NCBI RefSeq assembly: GCF_018595675.2
Contig: NZ_CP092333.1
Location: 1,574,001-1,638,000, forward strand
Length of the DNA: 64,000 nucleotides
Direction: 5' to 3'
Origin: Flavihumibacter fluvii
GTDB lineage: Bacteria > Bacteroidota > Bacteroidia > Chitinophagales > Chitinophagaceae
Below are positions 1 through 9,935 of the stretch, one piece after another (positions within the stretch are counted from its first letter, which is position 1; each line of letters opens with the position of its first letter). The notes under the pieces were generated by a model. It was not told where the DNA came from. It made no database searches and saw nothing but the letters and a program-made list of their open reading frames with translations. The translations under genes were made by a program, and so were the position numbers.

Positions 1-1158
1 TCCGTTGAAGAGGTAAAGGCATTGAATGGATTATTGCGCCAGCGGAGCATATCCGGTACCATTCCCGGACTCGACAATTTGCAGCAGCAAAGGTCCCAGC
101 TACAAATGAGCCTTGCAGATTCGATTGAATTTGTAAGTGGTGTGACCGATGGGTATGCGAAAAACAGTCCGGTTTTCATCCGCGGCAGTTACAAGGAACT
201 ATCCGAAAAGCCTGTAGAACGCGCTTTTCTCTCCGCTTTAAGAAAAGGGAATACGACCTACAATGAAAAAGGCAGCGGCAGGATGCAACTGGCAGAATCA
301 ATAACCCAACCGACGAATCCGCTAACCGCGCGGGTGATGGTGAACCGGATCTGGCATTACTTATTTGGGAAAGGAATTGTAGAGACAGTGGATAATTTCG
401 GTATGCAGGGAAAGCTGCCGAGTAATCCGGAATTGCTCGATTTCCTGGCTATCAAATTCCAGAAGGATGGCTATTCGGTCAAGAAAATGATCCGGTCAAT
501 ATTGATGAGTGAGGCATTCAGGAGAAGTGCCAAACCAAGTGAAGCAGCAAGAAAACAGGATCCCAACAATATCTACCTGTCGCATTTCCCGATCAGGCGG
601 CTCGAGGCTGAAGCGATACGCGATGCCCTGCTGATGGCATCCGGTAAACTGGATACAACGATGTATGGTCCACCGGTACCCGCCTATATCTCGAGCTTTA
701 TGAACGGACGGGGAAAGCCGGAGCAATCGGGTCCGATTGATGGCCGCGGCCGCCGGAGCATTTACCTGGAAGTGCGGCGCAATTTCCTGGATCCGATGAT
801 GACCACTTTTGACCGGCCAATTCCATTTACAGCCTTTGGAAAAAGGAACGTCACAAATGTGCCGGCACAGTCCCTCATTTTAATGAACGACCCCTTTGTG
901 GTCATGCAGGCGGAAGGCATGGCCAAAAACCTGCTGGCTAAAGAACAACTAACATTCGACAACAGGATCCAGTGGATCTACAGGCAGGCATTATCGCGGC
1001 CTGCAAAGCCGGAAGAGATCAGTGCGGCCAGGGGCCTGGTGCAACAATTTGCAGGGCGTTATAAAATAAAAGAAGGCGCATGGGATAATAACCTCACCAT
1101 CTGGAAAGATTATATCCATTCGGTTTTCAATTTCAAGGAATTCATTTACCTGAATTAG
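1..1158 (+). CDS. DUF1553 (PSD1) domain protein, 5'-truncated by window edge
   Basis: The reading frame is open from the first base, so the true start lies upstream; the first in-window start (TTG at 22) is probably not real. The visible part is the C-terminal DUF1553 region of planctomycete-type PSD1 proteins: NPLTARVMVNRIWHYLFGKG, then FGMQGKLPSNPELLDFLA, a LEAEAIRDALL segment and VPAQSLILMNDPFV. These proteins usually carry PSCyt1/DUF1549 domains further upstream, which cannot be seen here. The next gene (DUF1501) starts 2 bases after the stop, the classic DUF1553-DUF1501 pairing. Function is unproven; such pairs are linked to periplasmic oxidation of complex carbohydrates. A paralogue with the same C-terminal layout lies at 27495-29972. 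Confidence 0.85.
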   Translation, partial: SVEEVKALNGLLRQRSISGTIPGLDNLQQQRSQLQMSLADSIEFVSGVTDGYAKNSPVFIRGSYKELSEKPVERAFLSALRKGNTTYNEKGSGRMQLAESITQPTNPLTARVMVNRIWHYLFGKGIVETVDNFGMQGKLPSNPELLDFLAIKFQKDGYSVKKMIRSILMSEAFRRSAKPSEAARKQDPNNIYLSHFPIRRLEAEAIRDALLMASGKLDTTMYGPPVPAYISSFMNGRGKPEQSGPIDGRGRRSIYLEVRRNFLDPMMTTFDRPIPFTAFGKRNVTNVPAQSLILMNDPFVVMQAEGMAKNLLAKEQLTFDNRIQWIYRQALSRPAKPEEISAARGLVQQFAGRYKIKEGAWDNNLTIWKDYIHSVFNFKEFIYLN

Positions 1159-1160
1159 AC

Positions 1161-2624
1161 ATGGCAAATAAAAAACACAGCATCTATCGACCGGTGACCC
1201 GCAGGGAAATGTTGGGCATGTGCAAAGCAGGGTTTGGTTCTGTTGCCCTTGCCAGTCTCTTTGGCAGTATCCCGGGTTGTTCGGCCTTTGATCCTAAGCA
1301 GGCCGACCTGCTGGATAAACTTGCCGGTAGTCATCCCCTGCCTAATTTTGTACCAAAGGCAAAGAACATCATTTTCCTTTATATGGATGGCGGGGTTTCC
1401 CAGGTAGACTCTTTTGATCCCAAACCCAGGCTGGATAAAGAAAACGGGGAAGATCCCGGCAAAAAATTCAAGGTAGATGCCACGCAGTTTGGAAATGTGG
1501 GAAAGATCTTGAAGAGTCCATGGGGTTTTAAGAAATATGGCGAATCGGGTATGGATATCAGTGACCTGTTTCCACATATTGCCACATGTGCCGATGACCT
1601 GGTAATGATCAGGTCGATGGTGTCCAATTTTCCCGAGCATACCAGTGCGAATTATTTTTTACATACAGGAAGTGGCCTGCAGGGCCGGCCCAGTATGGGT
1701 GCCTGGGTGAACTATGGACTTGGTAGTGAAAACAGTAACCTACCGGGTTATGTGGTACTCGATGGCGGACTGATCCCCCCCGGCGGTTTGGATAATTTTA
1801 AAAACGGATTTTTACCGGCCACCTTCCAGGCATCCATCCTGCGGGCCGGTGCTGAGCCTGTGGCGAATATCAGGCCTTCAGATTCGATAGCAGGAATACA
1901 GGATGAAAAACTGGCCTTCCTGAAAAAAATGGATAATTCCCTTTTATCAGGATTAGGTGGTGCCGATGAAATTGAATCAGCCATTTCGAATTATGAGCTG
2001 GCGTATAAAATGCAATCCTCCATTCCCGAACTCACACAGTTTGCTGCTGAGTCTGAAGCCACCAGGAACCTGTATGGATTGAATTCCCCCGATATCAATA
2101 CAAGAGGTTATGCTGCACAATGCCTGCTGGCAAGACGGTTGATTGAGCGCGGGGTACGGTTCATTGAATTAACCTGTCCATCAGTTGGCGGTGGTGCTGA
2201 CCGTTGGGACCAGCATTCCAACCTGAAGTCCGGCCATGAAAATAATGCGCATGCCGTTGACCAGCCGATCGCGGGCTTATTAAAAGACCTGAAGCTGCGG
2301 GGCTTATTGGATGAAACACTGGTGGTATTTACCGGTGAATTTGGCCGCACGCCATTTGCACAAGGCACTGATGGCCGCGACCATAATCCATCAGCCTTCA
2401 GCATGTGGATGGCCGGAGCGGGAATAAAACGCGGAACGATCTTTGGAAAGACAGATGAATACGGTTACCGGGTAATTGAAAACCCAGTCACAATACATGA
2501 CCTGCATGCCACGATGTTGTACCTGTTGGGTGTAGACCACAAACAACTGACCTTCCATTTTGGTGGCCGCGATTTTCGACTCACAGATGTACATGGAAAT
2601 GTTATAAAAGAAATACTCGCATGA
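1161..2624 (+). CDS. DUF1501 domain protein (alkaline-phosphatase-like fold), exported
   Basis: A 487-residue protein with an N-terminal twin-arginine-like segment (TRREMLGMCKAGFG, about residues 13-26) followed by a hydrophobic stretch and a possible lipobox (IPGCSAF). The DUF1501 body shows NIIFLYMDGGVSQVDSFDPK near residue 70, EHTSANYFLHTG, ARRLIERGVRFIEL and VVFTGEFGRTPF..GRDHNP, the metal-site-like motifs of this sulfatase/alkaline-phosphatase-related family. It probably acts in the periplasm. It follows the DUF1553 gene by 2 bases and overlaps the next gene by 4 (ATGA), so it is translationally coupled. A second DUF1501 protein lies at 26009-27457. Substrate unknown. Confidence 0.9.
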   Translation: MANKKHSIYRPVTRREMLGMCKAGFGSVALASLFGSIPGCSAFDPKQADLLDKLAGSHPLPNFVPKAKNIIFLYMDGGVSQVDSFDPKPRLDKENGEDPGKKFKVDATQFGNVGKILKSPWGFKKYGESGMDISDLFPHIATCADDLVMIRSMVSNFPEHTSANYFLHTGSGLQGRPSMGAWVNYGLGSENSNLPGYVVLDGGLIPPGGLDNFKNGFLPATFQASILRAGAEPVANIRPSDSIAGIQDEKLAFLKKMDNSLLSGLGGADEIESAISNYELAYKMQSSIPELTQFAAESEATRNLYGLNSPDINTRGYAAQCLLARRLIERGVRFIELTCPSVGGGADRWDQHSNLKSGHENNAHAVDQPIAGLLKDLKLRGLLDETLVVFTGEFGRTPFAQGTDGRDHNPSAFSMWMAGAGIKRGTIFGKTDEYGYRVIENPVTIHDLHATMLYLLGVDHKQLTFHFGGRDFRLTDVHGNVIKEILA

Positions 2625-3562
2625 CAGATTATAAAAAGATCCGGATGATTGTTCATTTGGTGGTTGCGTTGACAGTTTATGGTGCAACAATGGCTTATAG
2701 CCAAAGTAATCAGGCCACCATACCCATTACACATTCCTTTTTTATTGCCGGTCCGGATTTCACAGGTATCATAAGTGAAGCGGGACAGGAAATATGGAAA
2801 GCAGAAAAGGCCGGAGCCCGGGATGGCTATGTGCTTCCGAATGGTCATATCCTTATATGCTGGGGAGATGAAGTGAAGGAATTTGACCATGACAAGAAAG
2901 TGATTTTTACGTTTAAAAAGTCTGCGCCGGAAAATGAACTGGGAACAGCAGTCAGGTTAGAAAATGGATATACCCTAATAACAGAGTCTGGGAAAAACCC
3001 AAGATTAATGGAAGTTGATCAGCACGGAAATATAGCCACATCCATTGTCCTTCAGCCGGAAACAGATAATATTCATATGCAAACGCGGATGGCCAGGAAA
3101 CTTTCCAATGGAAATTACCTGGTGCCCCATTTGCTGGCCTTTTCGGTAAAGGAATATACCCCTACCGGCCAGGTTGTAAAAGTGTTTAAGACGGACCTGC
3201 CTGAATTAGGCGGAAGGGCGGCAGAAAACTGGCCATTCACCGCCATCCGGCTCAGTAATGGAAAAACTTTGGTAACACTTACGCATGGCAATAAAGTTGT
3301 TGAATTAAACCGCAAAGGAAAAGTGGTTTGGAAGATGTCCAATGATGACCTGGCAGAAAAACCATTTGCGGATCCATGCGGAGCCCAGAGATTGCCAAAC
3401 GGGAATACCGTTATTGCGAGTTATGGGGCACAGGAAGGCATAAAACTTTTTGAAGTAAACAGCAAAAAAGAAATGGTCTGGAAGTATAACGGCCACCGGG
3501 TACATGATTTCCAGGTGCTCTCCACAAATGGCATTCCCCTTTCAGGTATCCCGCTTAAATAA
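2621..3562 (+). CDS. Exported beta-propeller protein (PQQ-like/NHL-like repeats)
   Basis: A 313-residue protein whose start ATG overlaps the stop of the DUF1501 gene. An N-terminal hydrophobic segment ending near TMAYSQ looks like a signal peptide. The rest is built of repeated units of the type 'LPNGHILICWGDEVKEFD', 'LENGYTLITESG', 'LSNGKTLVTLTHGNKVVELN' and 'LPNGNTVIASYG', which are blades of a beta-propeller of the PQQ-like type. No catalytic motif is evident. Its place between DUF1501 and the DUF2231-cytochrome gene suggests an accessory or substrate-binding role in the same periplasmic complex (inference). Confidence 0.8.
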   Translation: MTDYKKIRMIVHLVVALTVYGATMAYSQSNQATIPITHSFFIAGPDFTGIISEAGQEIWKAEKAGARDGYVLPNGHILICWGDEVKEFDHDKKVIFTFKKSAPENELGTAVRLENGYTLITESGKNPRLMEVDQHGNIATSIVLQPETDNIHMQTRMARKLSNGNYLVPHLLAFSVKEYTPTGQVVKVFKTDLPELGGRAAENWPFTAIRLSNGKTLVTLTHGNKVVELNRKGKVVWKMSNDDLAEKPFADPCGAQRLPNGNTVIASYGAQEGIKLFEVNSKKEMVWKYNGHRVHDFQVLSTNGIPLSGIPLK

Positions 3563-4950
3563 TGAACATGGAGCCTATATCGGATATTTTTATTTTTTTA
3601 GGACGGTTCCATTCGGTTGTCGTACACCTGCCAATAGGTTTCCTGTCCCTGGCGATTTTACTGGAAATACTCATTCGCTGGAAACAGTTTGAAAAATTCC
3701 AGTACATTATTCCATTTACCTGGTTGCTGGCTGCCTGCAGTGCCCTCCTGTCTGTGCTCTTAGGATATTCCCTGTCGCTGGGTGGCGGATACGATGAAAA
3801 CACTTTGTACTGGCATCGGTTCGGTGGAATCGCTTTAATCATTCTATCGTTGATCTGTTTTATCCTGAATACTGAAAGGTTTTCCAATTTTAAGGATACC
3901 GGCCGGCCGGTCTATTTAATTTTTGTATTGTTGACTTCCATCAGTCTGATAGTAACTGGGCACCTTGGTGGTTCACTTACCCATGGCAGTGAATACCTCA
4001 TGGAATACGCGCCAACATCATTATTTGGCGGTTCTGCAGGTTCAACTGAAAACCACGCTGTACAAAGAAAGATAACCACCCTTGACTCTGCTGAAATATT
4101 CAATGATGCCGTGCTGCCGATCCTCCAATCAAAGTGTGCCAGTTGCCACAATAAGCAAAAGAAAAAAGGGGACTTATTGTTAACCACTTACGATGAAATT
4201 TTTACAGGTGGTAAAACCAGGCAGGGAGTTAGTCCGGGCAACCTGGAGAACAGTGAAATTTTCAGGCGGATTACCTTGCCTGCTGACCACAAGGAATTCA
4301 TGCCGACCGGTGGTAAAACGCCGCTATCAGAACATCAGCTGGCCATCCTGGAATGGTGGATAGAAACTGGTGCGCAAAAAAAAGCAATGATCGCCGACCT
4401 GCATCCCAATAAAAAAATGCAGGACATATTCGTGGATTTTTTCCAGATCGGAAGGGATAAGATCCTGGACTTTACGGCACCACCGGAAAATCCGGATGCC
4501 ATAAAAACATTAATAAAAGCTGGTTACCAGGTGAATCAACTTACCCTGGATAAACACCTTTATGAAGTAAAGCGGAGCGGGAACGCTGCAACGCCGCCAA
4601 ATGTGGGTGACCTGAAACTATTAAAGGACCAACTGGTCTGGCTGCAGCTAACAGATTGTGGAATTACCGATGAAGATTTAAAAGTAATTGGCAGCCTGCC
4701 GAACCTATTCAAGCTAAACCTCAACAGGAATAAAATTTCTGATAAGGGAATAAACTATTTATTGGGTTTATCAAAACTTGAATACCTGAACCTGTATGGT
4801 ACAACGATAACAGATAGCAGCATCATTGCTTTAATGGCATTACCCAACCTGAAAAAATTGTACGTGTGGGAAACAGCCATAGATACCATAAAAATGGCTA
4901 CTGTTGCAACTGGCAAAAAAGGCCTAGAGATTGTATACCAGCTAAAATAA
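3562..4950 (+). CDS. DUF2231 membrane domain - PSCyt1 cytochrome c - leucine-rich-repeat fusion
   Basis: A 462-residue protein starting at the last base of the previous stop. Residues 1-140 form a four-helix membrane domain with the DUF2231 signature GRFHSVVVHLPIGFL. A planctomycete-type cytochrome c (PSCyt1) follows, with one haem motif CASCH at about 192-196, then NSEIFRRITLP and a distal EFMPTGG methionine region. From about residue 350 come leucine-rich repeats (LPNLFKLNLNRNKISDKGI, LEYLNLYGTTI, LPNLKKLYVWETAI). The first two domains match the N-terminus of the 27495-29972 protein, where they are fused to DUF1549/DUF1553; here they are a separate gene with an LRR tail. Likely an inner-membrane electron carrier for its operon partners (inference). 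Ends 9 bp before a convergent gene. Confidence 0.85.
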   Translation: MNMEPISDIFIFLGRFHSVVVHLPIGFLSLAILLEILIRWKQFEKFQYIIPFTWLLAACSALLSVLLGYSLSLGGGYDENTLYWHRFGGIALIILSLICFILNTERFSNFKDTGRPVYLIFVLLTSISLIVTGHLGGSLTHGSEYLMEYAPTSLFGGSAGSTENHAVQRKITTLDSAEIFNDAVLPILQSKCASCHNKQKKKGDLLLTTYDEIFTGGKTRQGVSPGNLENSEIFRRITLPADHKEFMPTGGKTPLSEHQLAILEWWIETGAQKKAMIADLHPNKKMQDIFVDFFQIGRDKILDFTAPPENPDAIKTLIKAGYQVNQLTLDKHLYEVKRSGNAATPPNVGDLKLLKDQLVWLQLTDCGITDEDLKVIGSLPNLFKLNLNRNKISDKGINYLLGLSKLEYLNLYGTTITDSSIIALMALPNLKKLYVWETAIDTIKMATVATGKKGLEIVYQLK

Positions 4951-4959
4951 AGTAGTTGC

Positions 4960-6498
4960 TTATTTTCCTGAATCCAAACTTTCCAGCACATCCAATTCAT
5001 TTTTAAATAAAGCCGGCTTAAGTACAGAAGTGGCATCAATCTCCAAAATTGCCCCTTCCGTTTTATTATAAGGTTTCCACTCAGGCAGTCCATTGCCGTT
5101 CGGATTTCCTGTTTTGATGAACTGCAGCCAGTAGGTGGACATCAATCCCTCTACATCATAATCATGCTGTTGCCAGGGCCTTTTCCAGGTATGCAAAGTG
5201 TGCAAAGCATAAGGTACTTCGGAAGTATGGAATGCCCCATAATTGGGAAACCCAGGTTTATCGGTGGGCACATGCACCACCTGGTAAACGTAACTCGGGT
5301 TCGGGTTATATCCAGCCAATTTATGGGCCGGATAAGCTGCGAAGGACAAAAGCGTAAGGCGGCTTTGGTTGTATTGTGCAGCTTCATTGGTAGTAGCGGG
5401 AAATATTTTGAGGAATTCACCAGACCGCGTACCATATTTATCAACTGCCTGCTGTTTGAATTTTTCAGCTGTAATATCTGATGCACCAAACAAAGAAGCA
5501 TCGCCCGATACCCAGCCCATGAGCATCGGTACCTGATTGAATTTTTGCGATGCAAATGCATTTCCCAGGTCAGCAGGCAATACAAATCCATCGAGCGTAA
5601 GCCCCAAACGGCCCACTTCTTTTGATTGGGAAGCCAGCAAAATTTCGGCTGCAGTCTTCTTTCGCAATTCTGATAAATTCTTTGCACCGGTTTGTTGTTG
5701 AATCGCCAGGCCATTTTTTTCTGCCGAAGCTAAAGGCGACATCAACAGGCCATCAATGATTCCGCCGCTCTGGGCGATGGCCCTTTGGAACAGGCCTTTC
5801 GCCAAAGGTGAAGCCACCAGGCTAAACACGCTCATAGAACCGGCCGATTGACCTGCGATGGTGACTTGTTGCGGGTCACCACCAAATGCACTGATATTCT
5901 TTTGTATCCATCGCAATGCTGCGACCTGGTCCATTATCCCATAATTTCCTGATGTGTTATTTTGTTCCTTACTCAATTCCGGGTGGGCCATAAATCCAAA
6001 AGGGCCTACGCGGTAATTGATACTCACAAATATGATTCCCCTTTTGGCCATTTCAGCGCCATCATAAATAGCACAGGCAGCAGAGCCGGAACTAAATCCG
6101 CCACCGTAGATCCATACAAAAACTGGCCTTTTTTCACTTTTACTTTTTGCTCCGGTCCAGATGTTCAGGTACAGGCAATCTTCACTTAATGGCTCGGGCG
6201 GTGCGATAAATTCTTCGGACCAACAATAAAACGGGGCGGGTTTTGGCTGGAAAGGGCTTGCAGAAAAAGCGGTACACTGGCGAACACCCTTCCATTTGGC
6301 GGCGGGTTTCGGTGCCTTCCAGCGATGGTCACCAATCGGAGGTGCTGCAAATGGTATGCCCTTAAAAATAATTAATTCGCCAACCTTATCACCAGCCACC
6401 AATCCACTTTGGGTATTTACCTGGCTCAGTTGAGCAAAGGATAAATGCCGAATCACCAGGAAGGAGATGATAATAAATACTGATTTTGGAATTGGCAT
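4960..6498 (-). CDS. Carboxylesterase, type B (exported)
   Basis: A 512-residue carboxylesterase/lipase family protein. I prefer the ATG at 6498 because it begins a good signal peptide (MPIPKSVFIIISFLVI...SFAQ); an upstream in-frame ATG at 6531 would add 11 residues. Family landmarks are EDCLYLNIW, the oxyanion region VFVWIYGGGFSSGS, the nucleophile motif GQSAGS (Ser about 218) inside FGGDPQQVTIAGQSAG, and a C-terminal GAFHTSEVPYAL region with the likely catalytic His. It is the last gene of the long minus-strand run, 17 bp from dgoK or further with the chosen start, and may remove ester groups from a sugar substrate before catabolism (inference). Confidence 0.88.
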   Translation of the reverse strand: MPIPKSVFIIISFLVIRHLSFAQLSQVNTQSGLVAGDKVGELIIFKGIPFAAPPIGDHRWKAPKPAAKWKGVRQCTAFSASPFQPKPAPFYCWSEEFIAPPEPLSEDCLYLNIWTGAKSKSEKRPVFVWIYGGGFSSGSAACAIYDGAEMAKRGIIFVSINYRVGPFGFMAHPELSKEQNNTSGNYGIMDQVAALRWIQKNISAFGGDPQQVTIAGQSAGSMSVFSLVASPLAKGLFQRAIAQSGGIIDGLLMSPLASAEKNGLAIQQQTGAKNLSELRKKTAAEILLASQSKEVGRLGLTLDGFVLPADLGNAFASQKFNQVPMLMGWVSGDASLFGASDITAEKFKQQAVDKYGTRSGEFLKIFPATTNEAAQYNQSRLTLLSFAAYPAHKLAGYNPNPSYVYQVVHVPTDKPGFPNYGAFHTSEVPYALHTLHTWKRPWQQHDYDVEGLMSTYWLQFIKTGNPNGNGLPEWKPYNKTEGAILEIDATSVLKPALFKNELDVLESLDSGK

Positions 6499-6548
6499 GG
6501 CAGGGAGTTTTACTATCCGGAAAATAAGCATTTATTCGTTTGCATTTC

Positions 6549-7487
6549 TCATACACATCTTGCCGCCAGTTGGCAATGACCTTCAACCAGTGCCTGGTCA
6601 GCATCACAGGTTTGCAGCCGGTCCTCAAACCCCATTATATTCAAAGCCAGCCGATAACGGACAGCTAAGGCAGGTCCGCTCACCAGTAGAATGGCTGCTG
6701 AAGAACCTGACAAATCTTTTAATTCAGCGCCGATGACCAGGCCGCTCAGGTAATGGTAATTGGCATTTGGTGACAACCTGTTGAACAACTGGTTTGTCCT
6801 GACATGGAAGGCCGTGTTCAGCATATTGCCGTTTGCGCCTTCCAGTACACCTGATCGAAATGCAGGTACATCAATTTCACCTGGGTCGCATTGTACAGAA
6901 GCTGATAAAATACTTTTATTCACCAAAAGATCGAAGAATTCGCCGGTCATAAAAGTGTTAAATCCAATGATCATATTATCCTTTACAAGAGCATGTTTGG
7001 AATGGGTTCCGGGAAAGATCACCATAGTTTCAAATGCAGTATGCATTTTGGCACCAAGCAATATGGTTTCTTCACCGCGCATCACATCATTAGATGTTTG
7101 CAGGCCGGAGAACAGGAATGTATCATGTGGACAGGTTTCATTGGCCGGAATTTTCTCCCATGGCAGCAGGTCAATTAAAAGATCAAATGGCACCGTGCCA
7201 TAAGTAATGACCTTCATCCCGATTGTTGAAGAAGCCATACCAGAAATAAAGACCGGCGCATCATTTTTTGCGTCATGGGATATTTCGTCAATTGCGACTT
7301 GCAATTCCCGTTGATAAAAATGTATCCTTTCACTTTCGGGAAGCCGGGCTGCCAGCCATTTTTTATACACCGCTGCAATACCCACGCCACTGGTGGTTTC
7401 AGCGAGTATATTGCGAGTTTCCACCTGAACAAGTCGCAAACGAAATGAAGTAGTACCCCAATCACAACTTAAAATATGCTTGACCAT
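6549..7487 (-). CDS. dgoK: 2-dehydro-3-deoxygalactonokinase
   Basis: A 312-residue DgoK-family kinase that phosphorylates 2-keto-3-deoxy-D-galactonate with ATP in the De Ley-Doudoroff pathway. The N-terminus ILSCDWGTTSFRLRLV carries the phosphate-binding DxGTTxxR motif of the family; LPWEKIPANETCPHDTFLFSG, VMRGEETILLGA, FPGTHSKHALV and MTGEFFDLL are all typical. Length matches the family. It lies 6 bp after the MFS transporter gene and in the same direction as the dehydratase and aldolase genes, completing the pathway. Confidence 0.93.
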   Translation of the reverse strand: MVKHILSCDWGTTSFRLRLVQVETRNILAETTSGVGIAAVYKKWLAARLPESERIHFYQRELQVAIDEISHDAKNDAPVFISGMASSTIGMKVITYGTVPFDLLIDLLPWEKIPANETCPHDTFLFSGLQTSNDVMRGEETILLGAKMHTAFETMVIFPGTHSKHALVKDNMIIGFNTFMTGEFFDLLVNKSILSASVQCDPGEIDVPAFRSGVLEGANGNMLNTAFHVRTNQLFNRLSPNANYHYLSGLVIGAELKDLSGSSAAILLVSGPALAVRYRLALNIMGFEDRLQTCDADQALVEGHCQLAARCV

Positions 7488-7493
7488 GATAAA

Positions 7494-8783
7494 CTATTCA
7501 ATAATGATCCTTTCCACTTTTCCGACAAGAAATATATAACTCATTGCCCCGGCCAGGGCCATACAGCCGATAAATACCAAAGCCGGCGAAAAGTCACCAC
7601 CTTTCACCAGGTAACCGATGATAATGGGGACAAAGATCGTGGCGAGGCCGCCGATAAAATTAAATGTACCGCCAGTCAGGCCCAATAAGTCTTTTGGCGC
7701 CAGCAAGGATACAAATACCCAGGTGATCGATGCAAGCCCATTGCCAAAGAAAGCCAGCGACATAAAGAAGATCACCATTTTGGGATCCGATACATAATTG
7801 GCACCAATGATCGACACGGATAAAAGGAGACCAATTACAATGGGTGTTTTTCTTGCAATGCCGGGGGAAACATTCCGCTTAACCAGGTAATCAGATAAAA
7901 AGCCGGAAAACAGGACACCGGCAAATGCGCAGAGGAAGGGTATCGATGCATAGATGCCGGATTTCAGGAAATCCATTTTCCTATATTCCACCAGGTATTT
8001 TGGAAACCAGGTGAGGAAAAACAATAAGGTGGCGCCCAGGCAAAACTGGCCAAAATAAATACCCCAGAGTTTTTTATTGGATAGGACCAATCGCAGGTTC
8101 TTCCATTCAAACTTTTTCTGATCATCCCCTTCACCCAGGTTCCTGTTGATCAATCCCCCGCCTTCTTCTATATATTTAAGCTCAGCTTCATTCACTTTTT
8201 TATGCTGCAAAGGCGAGCGGTAAATAAAATACCAGGCGCAGCCCCAGGCCACCCCGATGATCCCGGTAATGAAGAACAAACCCCGCCAGCCGGCATAGTG
8301 CTGGATATAGGTAAGTACCGGGGTCAGGAAGGCAAGGCCAATGAATTGGCCGGATGTGTACATGGCGATTGCTGATGCCCTTTCATGCACCGGGAACCAG
8401 CTGGTGACGATCCGGTTATTCATGGGATAAGATGGTGCTTCGAAGGCCCCGATCATTACACGCAAAATAATCAAACCCAATAATCCTGATACAAAACCCA
8501 GTCCTATCGTAGCCAGTGACCAGATGACCAGGCTGATGGTGTACAACAAGCGGACACCGTACCTGTCGGCAAGGATGCCGCCTGGAATCTGGAGCGTGGC
8601 ATAAGTCCAGCCAAAAGCAGAAAACACGTAGCCCATCTGGACTGTATCAAGTTCTAATTCCCTGCTCAACACCGCGCCGGCAATAGAAATATTACTGCGA
8701 TCCATGTAATTGATGACAACATTAATAAACACTGCCGCCAATATGGTGTACCTGGTATTTGTGGCTTTCATATGCTTTACCAT
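7494..8783 (-). CDS. MFS transporter, anion:cation symporter type (probable galactonate importer)
   Basis: A 429-residue, twelve-helix major facilitator. The N-terminus has [22 protein letters not shown] and [26 protein letters not shown], characteristic of the ACS (hexuronate/galactonate, DgoT/ExuT) subfamily, and later helices carry [20 protein letters not shown]. Its start overlaps the end of dgoD by 7 bases (an in-frame ATG at 8771 is an alternative start just after the dgoD stop). The position between dehydratase and kinase makes D-galactonate or a related aldonate the likely substrate (inference from context). Confidence 0.88.
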   Translation of the reverse strand: MVKHMKATNTRYTILAAVFINVVINYMDRSNISIAGAVLSRELELDTVQMGYVFSAFGWTYATLQIPGGILADRYGVRLLYTISLVIWSLATIGLGFVSGLLGLIILRVMIGAFEAPSYPMNNRIVTSWFPVHERASAIAMYTSGQFIGLAFLTPVLTYIQHYAGWRGLFFITGIIGVAWGCAWYFIYRSPLQHKKVNEAELKYIEEGGGLINRNLGEGDDQKKFEWKNLRLVLSNKKLWGIYFGQFCLGATLLFFLTWFPKYLVEYRKMDFLKSGIYASIPFLCAFAGVLFSGFLSDYLVKRNVSPGIARKTPIVIGLLLSVSIIGANYVSDPKMVIFFMSLAFFGNGLASITWVFVSLLAPKDLLGLTGGTFNFIGGLATIFVPIIIGYLVKGGDFSPALVFIGCMALAGAMSYIFLVGKVERIIIE

Positions 8784-9925
8784 TCAGCCACACTCCCATC
8801 TTCATGGCGCCATAGCGGATTATGCCAGTTGTGACCGACCTTAGCCATTTTGATCACCTGGGCCTCATTAATCCGGATACCCAGTCCAGGTCCGGATGGT
8901 ATATTCACAAACCCCTTCTCATAATTGAAAACGGAATGATCTTCCAGGTAATCCAGCATGTCGTTTCCGGTATTGTAATGGATGCCCAGGCTCTGTTCCT
9001 GGATAAATGCATTATGGCAGGTGGCATCCACCTGAAGGCAGGCTGCCAGGGCAATAGGGCCTAATGGACAATGAGGCGCCGCTGCCACATCATAGGCTTC
9101 TGCCATAGAGATGATTTTCTTACATTCTGTGATGCCACCGGCATGAGAGAGATCGGGCTGGATAATATCTACAATACCATCGGCGAGGATGGATTTAAAA
9201 TCCCAGCGACTAAACATCCTTTCTCCAGTTGCTATCGGAATTGAGGTATGCCGTGCTATCTCTTTGAGCGCATCACAATTTTCAGGCAATACCGGTTCTT
9301 CAATAAACATGGGATGGAATTGTTCCAGTTCTTTGGCTAATACCTTTGCCATCGGCTTGTGTAAACGGCCATGAAAGTCGATACCCACATCAACCGCCAT
9401 ACCCACTGCTTCCCGCAAGGCAGCCACCCTTTGTAAAACGCGGTCAATCTTTTCATGGGAATCAATGTACTGTAACTCATCGGTGCCATTCATTTTTACT
9501 GCCGTGAAACCATTGTCACGCGCCTGTTTCGCCGCCTGGCCAATATCAGTAGGCCGGTCACCGCCGATCCAGGAATAAACCCGCATTTTCTCCCGCGCCT
9601 TCCCTCCGATCAACTGGTGGATGGGCGCATTAAAAAACTTTCCTTTGATATCCCAAAGTGCCTGGTCGATACCGGATATCGCACTCATCAGGATCGGGCC
9701 GCCACGGTAAAAACCGCCACGGTACATGGTATTCCAATGGTCTTCAATATTCATGGGATCTTTCCCCAGCAAGGCTTCCATGAGTTCATCAACAGCTGTT
9801 TTAACGGTAGCAGCCTTTCCTTCAACAATCGGTTCACCCCAGCCAATGATGCCTTCATCGGTTTCTATTTTCAGGAACAGCCAACGGGGCGGCACCTGGT
9901 AAAGCGTGTATCCTTTGATTTTCAT
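8777..9925 (-). CDS. dgoD: D-galactonate dehydratase
   Basis: A 382-residue enolase-superfamily (mandelate racemase group) protein, the same length as the Escherichia coli enzyme. It dehydrates D-galactonate to 2-keto-3-deoxygalactonate. The metal ligands are recognisable: Asp183 and His185 in [10 protein letters not shown], Glu209 in [10 protein letters not shown], Glu235 in ATGERMFSR, and the catalytic His285 in [11 protein letters not shown]. The start follows the aldolase stop by 10 bases. Together with the aldolase, transporter and kinase it forms a complete galactonate set. A close relative acting on another sugar acid cannot be fully excluded, but the match is strong. Confidence 0.95.
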   Translation of the reverse strand: MKIKGYTLYQVPPRWLFLKIETDEGIIGWGEPIVEGKAATVKTAVDELMEALLGKDPMNIEDHWNTMYRGGFYRGGPILMSAISGIDQALWDIKGKFFNAPIHQLIGGKAREKMRVYSWIGGDRPTDIGQAAKQARDNGFTAVKMNGTDELQYIDSHEKIDRVLQRVAALREAVGMAVDVGIDFHGRLHKPMAKVLAKELEQFHPMFIEEPVLPENCDALKEIARHTSIPIATGERMFSRWDFKSILADGIVDIIQPDLSHAGGITECKKIISMAEAYDVAAAPHCPLGPIALAACLQVDATCHNAFIQEQSLGIHYNTGNDMLDYLEDHSVFNYEKGFVNIPSGPGLGIRINEAQVIKMAKVGHNWHNPLWRHEDGSVAEW

Positions 9926-9935
9926 ATCCGTCGTT

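Noticed and set aside
1155-1640. 161-codon minus-strand open frame opposite the DUF1501 gene
   Set aside because: Shadow of a strongly supported coding region; no domain recognised.
5164-5481. Plus-strand open frame inside the carboxylesterase gene
   Set aside because: Lies wholly within a well-supported minus-strand gene in a shadow frame; no signal peptide or family motif.
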